A program made the position numbers and the translations under genes. DNA of 6,010 nt from a bacterium (GTDB lineage: Bacteria > UBA9089 > CG2-30-40-21). A model generated the notes under the pieces. The model was not told the DNA's origin and did not search any database. It worked only from the letters and a program-made list of their open reading frames with translations. Shown here piece by piece: positions 5,637 through 6,010 of this stretch (the first letter of the stretch is position 1; each line of letters starts with the position of its first letter). The stretch spans positions 1 to 6,010 of the forward strand of contig JAHIZN010000326.1 in assembly GCA_018814245.1 (NCBI GenBank), written 5' to 3'.

Positions 5637-5725
5637 ATCACCAACTCCTCAATCCCTTTACGCATGAAAATCCGCCGCTTATTTACAGGATAGCCAACTG
5701 CAAGTACAGCCATTATATGCAATCC
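5624..5725 (-). pseudogene. Remnant of a nitroreductase C-terminus
   Basis: This frame reads GLHIMAVLAVGYPVNKRR, then IFMRKGIEELVICWK and a TAA at 5624-5626. Nitroreductase-family flavoproteins commonly end with a strand leading to the motif xxxGYP, a Lys/Pro/Arg-rich stretch and LEE(I/V)VxW, which this matches in order and spacing (family pattern recalled, not searched). No further nitroreductase sequence is visible upstream in any minus-strand frame; the upstream side is a repeat region, so the N-terminal four-fifths is missing. The tail overlaps the start of the YfhO-family gene by 13 bases and contains that gene's Shine-Dalgarno, which suggests the two genes were once overlapping and translationally coupled. 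Part of the fragment (5712-5725) also lies in the 27-bp inverted repeat. A chance resemblance of about 33 residues cannot be excluded. Confidence 0.5.
5645..5650 (-). promoter_or_regulatory. Ribosome binding site of the YfhO-family gene
   Basis: The minus strand reads GAGGAG, an eight-base spacer, then TTG TTG. The spacing favours the first TTG (5634-5636), though the second (5631-5633) is possible. The site lies within the Glu-Glu codons of the nitroreductase-like remnant. Confidence 0.7.
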
Positions 5726-5738
5726 GATAAATAACTTG
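5712..5738 (-). repeat. 27-bp inverted repeat, right copy
   Basis: Exact reverse complement of 3161-3187, lying 75 bases upstream of the YfhO-family start. On the minus strand it encodes KLFIGLHI of the nitroreductase-like tail; on the plus strand it would supply NYMQSDK and a stop to the YfhO gene if the segment were inverted. Confidence 0.9.
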
Positions 5739-5742
5739 TAAC

Positions 5743-5962
5743 CGTTCAGGTAGTGTAAGAAAAGGAGATGTGGGGGATTATGGAGGAGATAAGGAGATAT
5801 AGTGATTAGAAAAATATGAGGATAATACAACTTATCCCCTTATGAATGATAACCCTGTAATCTTCCCTTCGATTTTAAGGCATTGATTATATTATTATCC
5901 CCATATCTCATGTCATATCTCCATATCCACCTTCTTACACTTTTAATGTTATAGCCTGAACG
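5743..5962. repeat. Imperfect long inverted repeat (MITE-like, about 220 bp)
   Basis: CGTTCAGG (5743-5750) and GTGTAAGAA (5753-5761) recur in reverse complement as TTCTTACAC (5932-5940) and CCTGAACG (5955-5962), with 14 bases between the two blocks on the right and 2 on the left. The left interior is purine-rich (GGAGATA-like words, 5762-5800) and the right interior is its pyrimidine-rich counterpart (ATATCTCC-like, 5903-5930). There is no coding capacity. It could be a decayed non-autonomous element or a large hairpin; I do not recognise the family. Confidence 0.55.
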
Positions 5963-5981
5963 ATTATGATAATTTATAATC

Positions 5982-6003
5982 CTTTGCGTTCTTTGCGTGA
6001 AAT
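5982..6003 (+). repeat. Dispersed CTTTGCGTG-type repeat (copy 2)
   Basis: CTTTGCGTT CTTTGCGTG AAAT, a 9-base tandem, matching 3122-3143 at 20 of 22 positions. It runs on towards the window edge as CTTTGCA, so the array may continue beyond. Confidence 0.6.
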
Positions 6004-6010
6004 CTTTGCA

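Larger units (their letters stand above)
5637..6010. other. Repeat-filled region upstream of the YfhO-family gene
   Basis: No intact gene is visible in the 374 bases before the TTG start. It holds the GAGGAG ribosome site, most of the nitroreductase-like tail, the right copy of the 27-bp inverted repeat, the imperfect inverted repeat 5743-5962 and a CTTTGCGTG repeat at the edge. AT-rich stretches (around 5886-5898 and 5963-5980) could hold a promoter but none is clear. Confidence 0.6.

Noticed and set aside
5624..5830. A complete 68-residue minus-strand gene
   Set aside because: Only the last 35-40 codons resemble a protein family; the first half is translated repeat sequence and there is no convincing start.

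Overview
The window holds two long genes on the minus strand, set in sequence crowded with small palindromic repeats. Both products fit a Gram-negative bacterium: a secreted outer-membrane-type beta-barrel protein and a polytopic inner-membrane protein of the YfhO family. Palindromic repeats that code in frame (peptides such as VGADLCVCP, VGVGSKPTL, NRLEARPT) remind me of uncultured candidate-phylum or planctomycete-like genomes. That is an impression; there is no rRNA or other marker here to place the organism.

Layout from the right edge, in the direction of transcription. Bases 5637-6010 hold no intact gene. They contain a long imperfect inverted repeat (5743-5962), a dispersed CTTTGCGTG-type repeat, and what looks like the last 35-40 codons of a nitroreductase gene (5624-5725) that runs 13 bases into the next gene. 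At 3165-5636 is an 823-aa YfhO-family membrane protein, started at TTG behind a GAGGAG Shine-Dalgarno. A 456-base spacer (2709-3164) follows, largely made of a 109-bp tandem duplication packed with hairpins. At 258-2708 is an 816-aa secreted protein with a PorV/TraF-like beta-barrel start, a middle beta-rich region and a C-terminal transglutaminase-like fold that seems to have lost its catalytic residues. Bases 1-257 are again repeats and palindromes.

The most striking signal is a set of at least 13 short hairpins, of several unrelated stem sequences, nearly all with the tetranucleotide GTAG at the 5' foot. This is the layout of REP elements mobilised by RAYT (TnpA-REP) transposases. They occur as opposed pairs (BIME-like) between genes. 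Unusually, they also occur as clusters of three inside both genes, where they are translated as interdomain linkers. All five elements in coding orientation use the same reading frame, with GTA read as Val. No RAYT gene lies in the window.

A second structural signal is a perfect 27-bp inverted repeat flanking the YfhO gene (3161-3187 and 5712-5738). One copy encodes the gene's last seven residues and stop codon, so inversion between the copies would leave the protein intact. The two genes share a strand and may be co-transcribed, but the repeat-filled spacer and a possible weak terminator argue for separate control. I see no direct functional link between them beyond both being envelope proteins.
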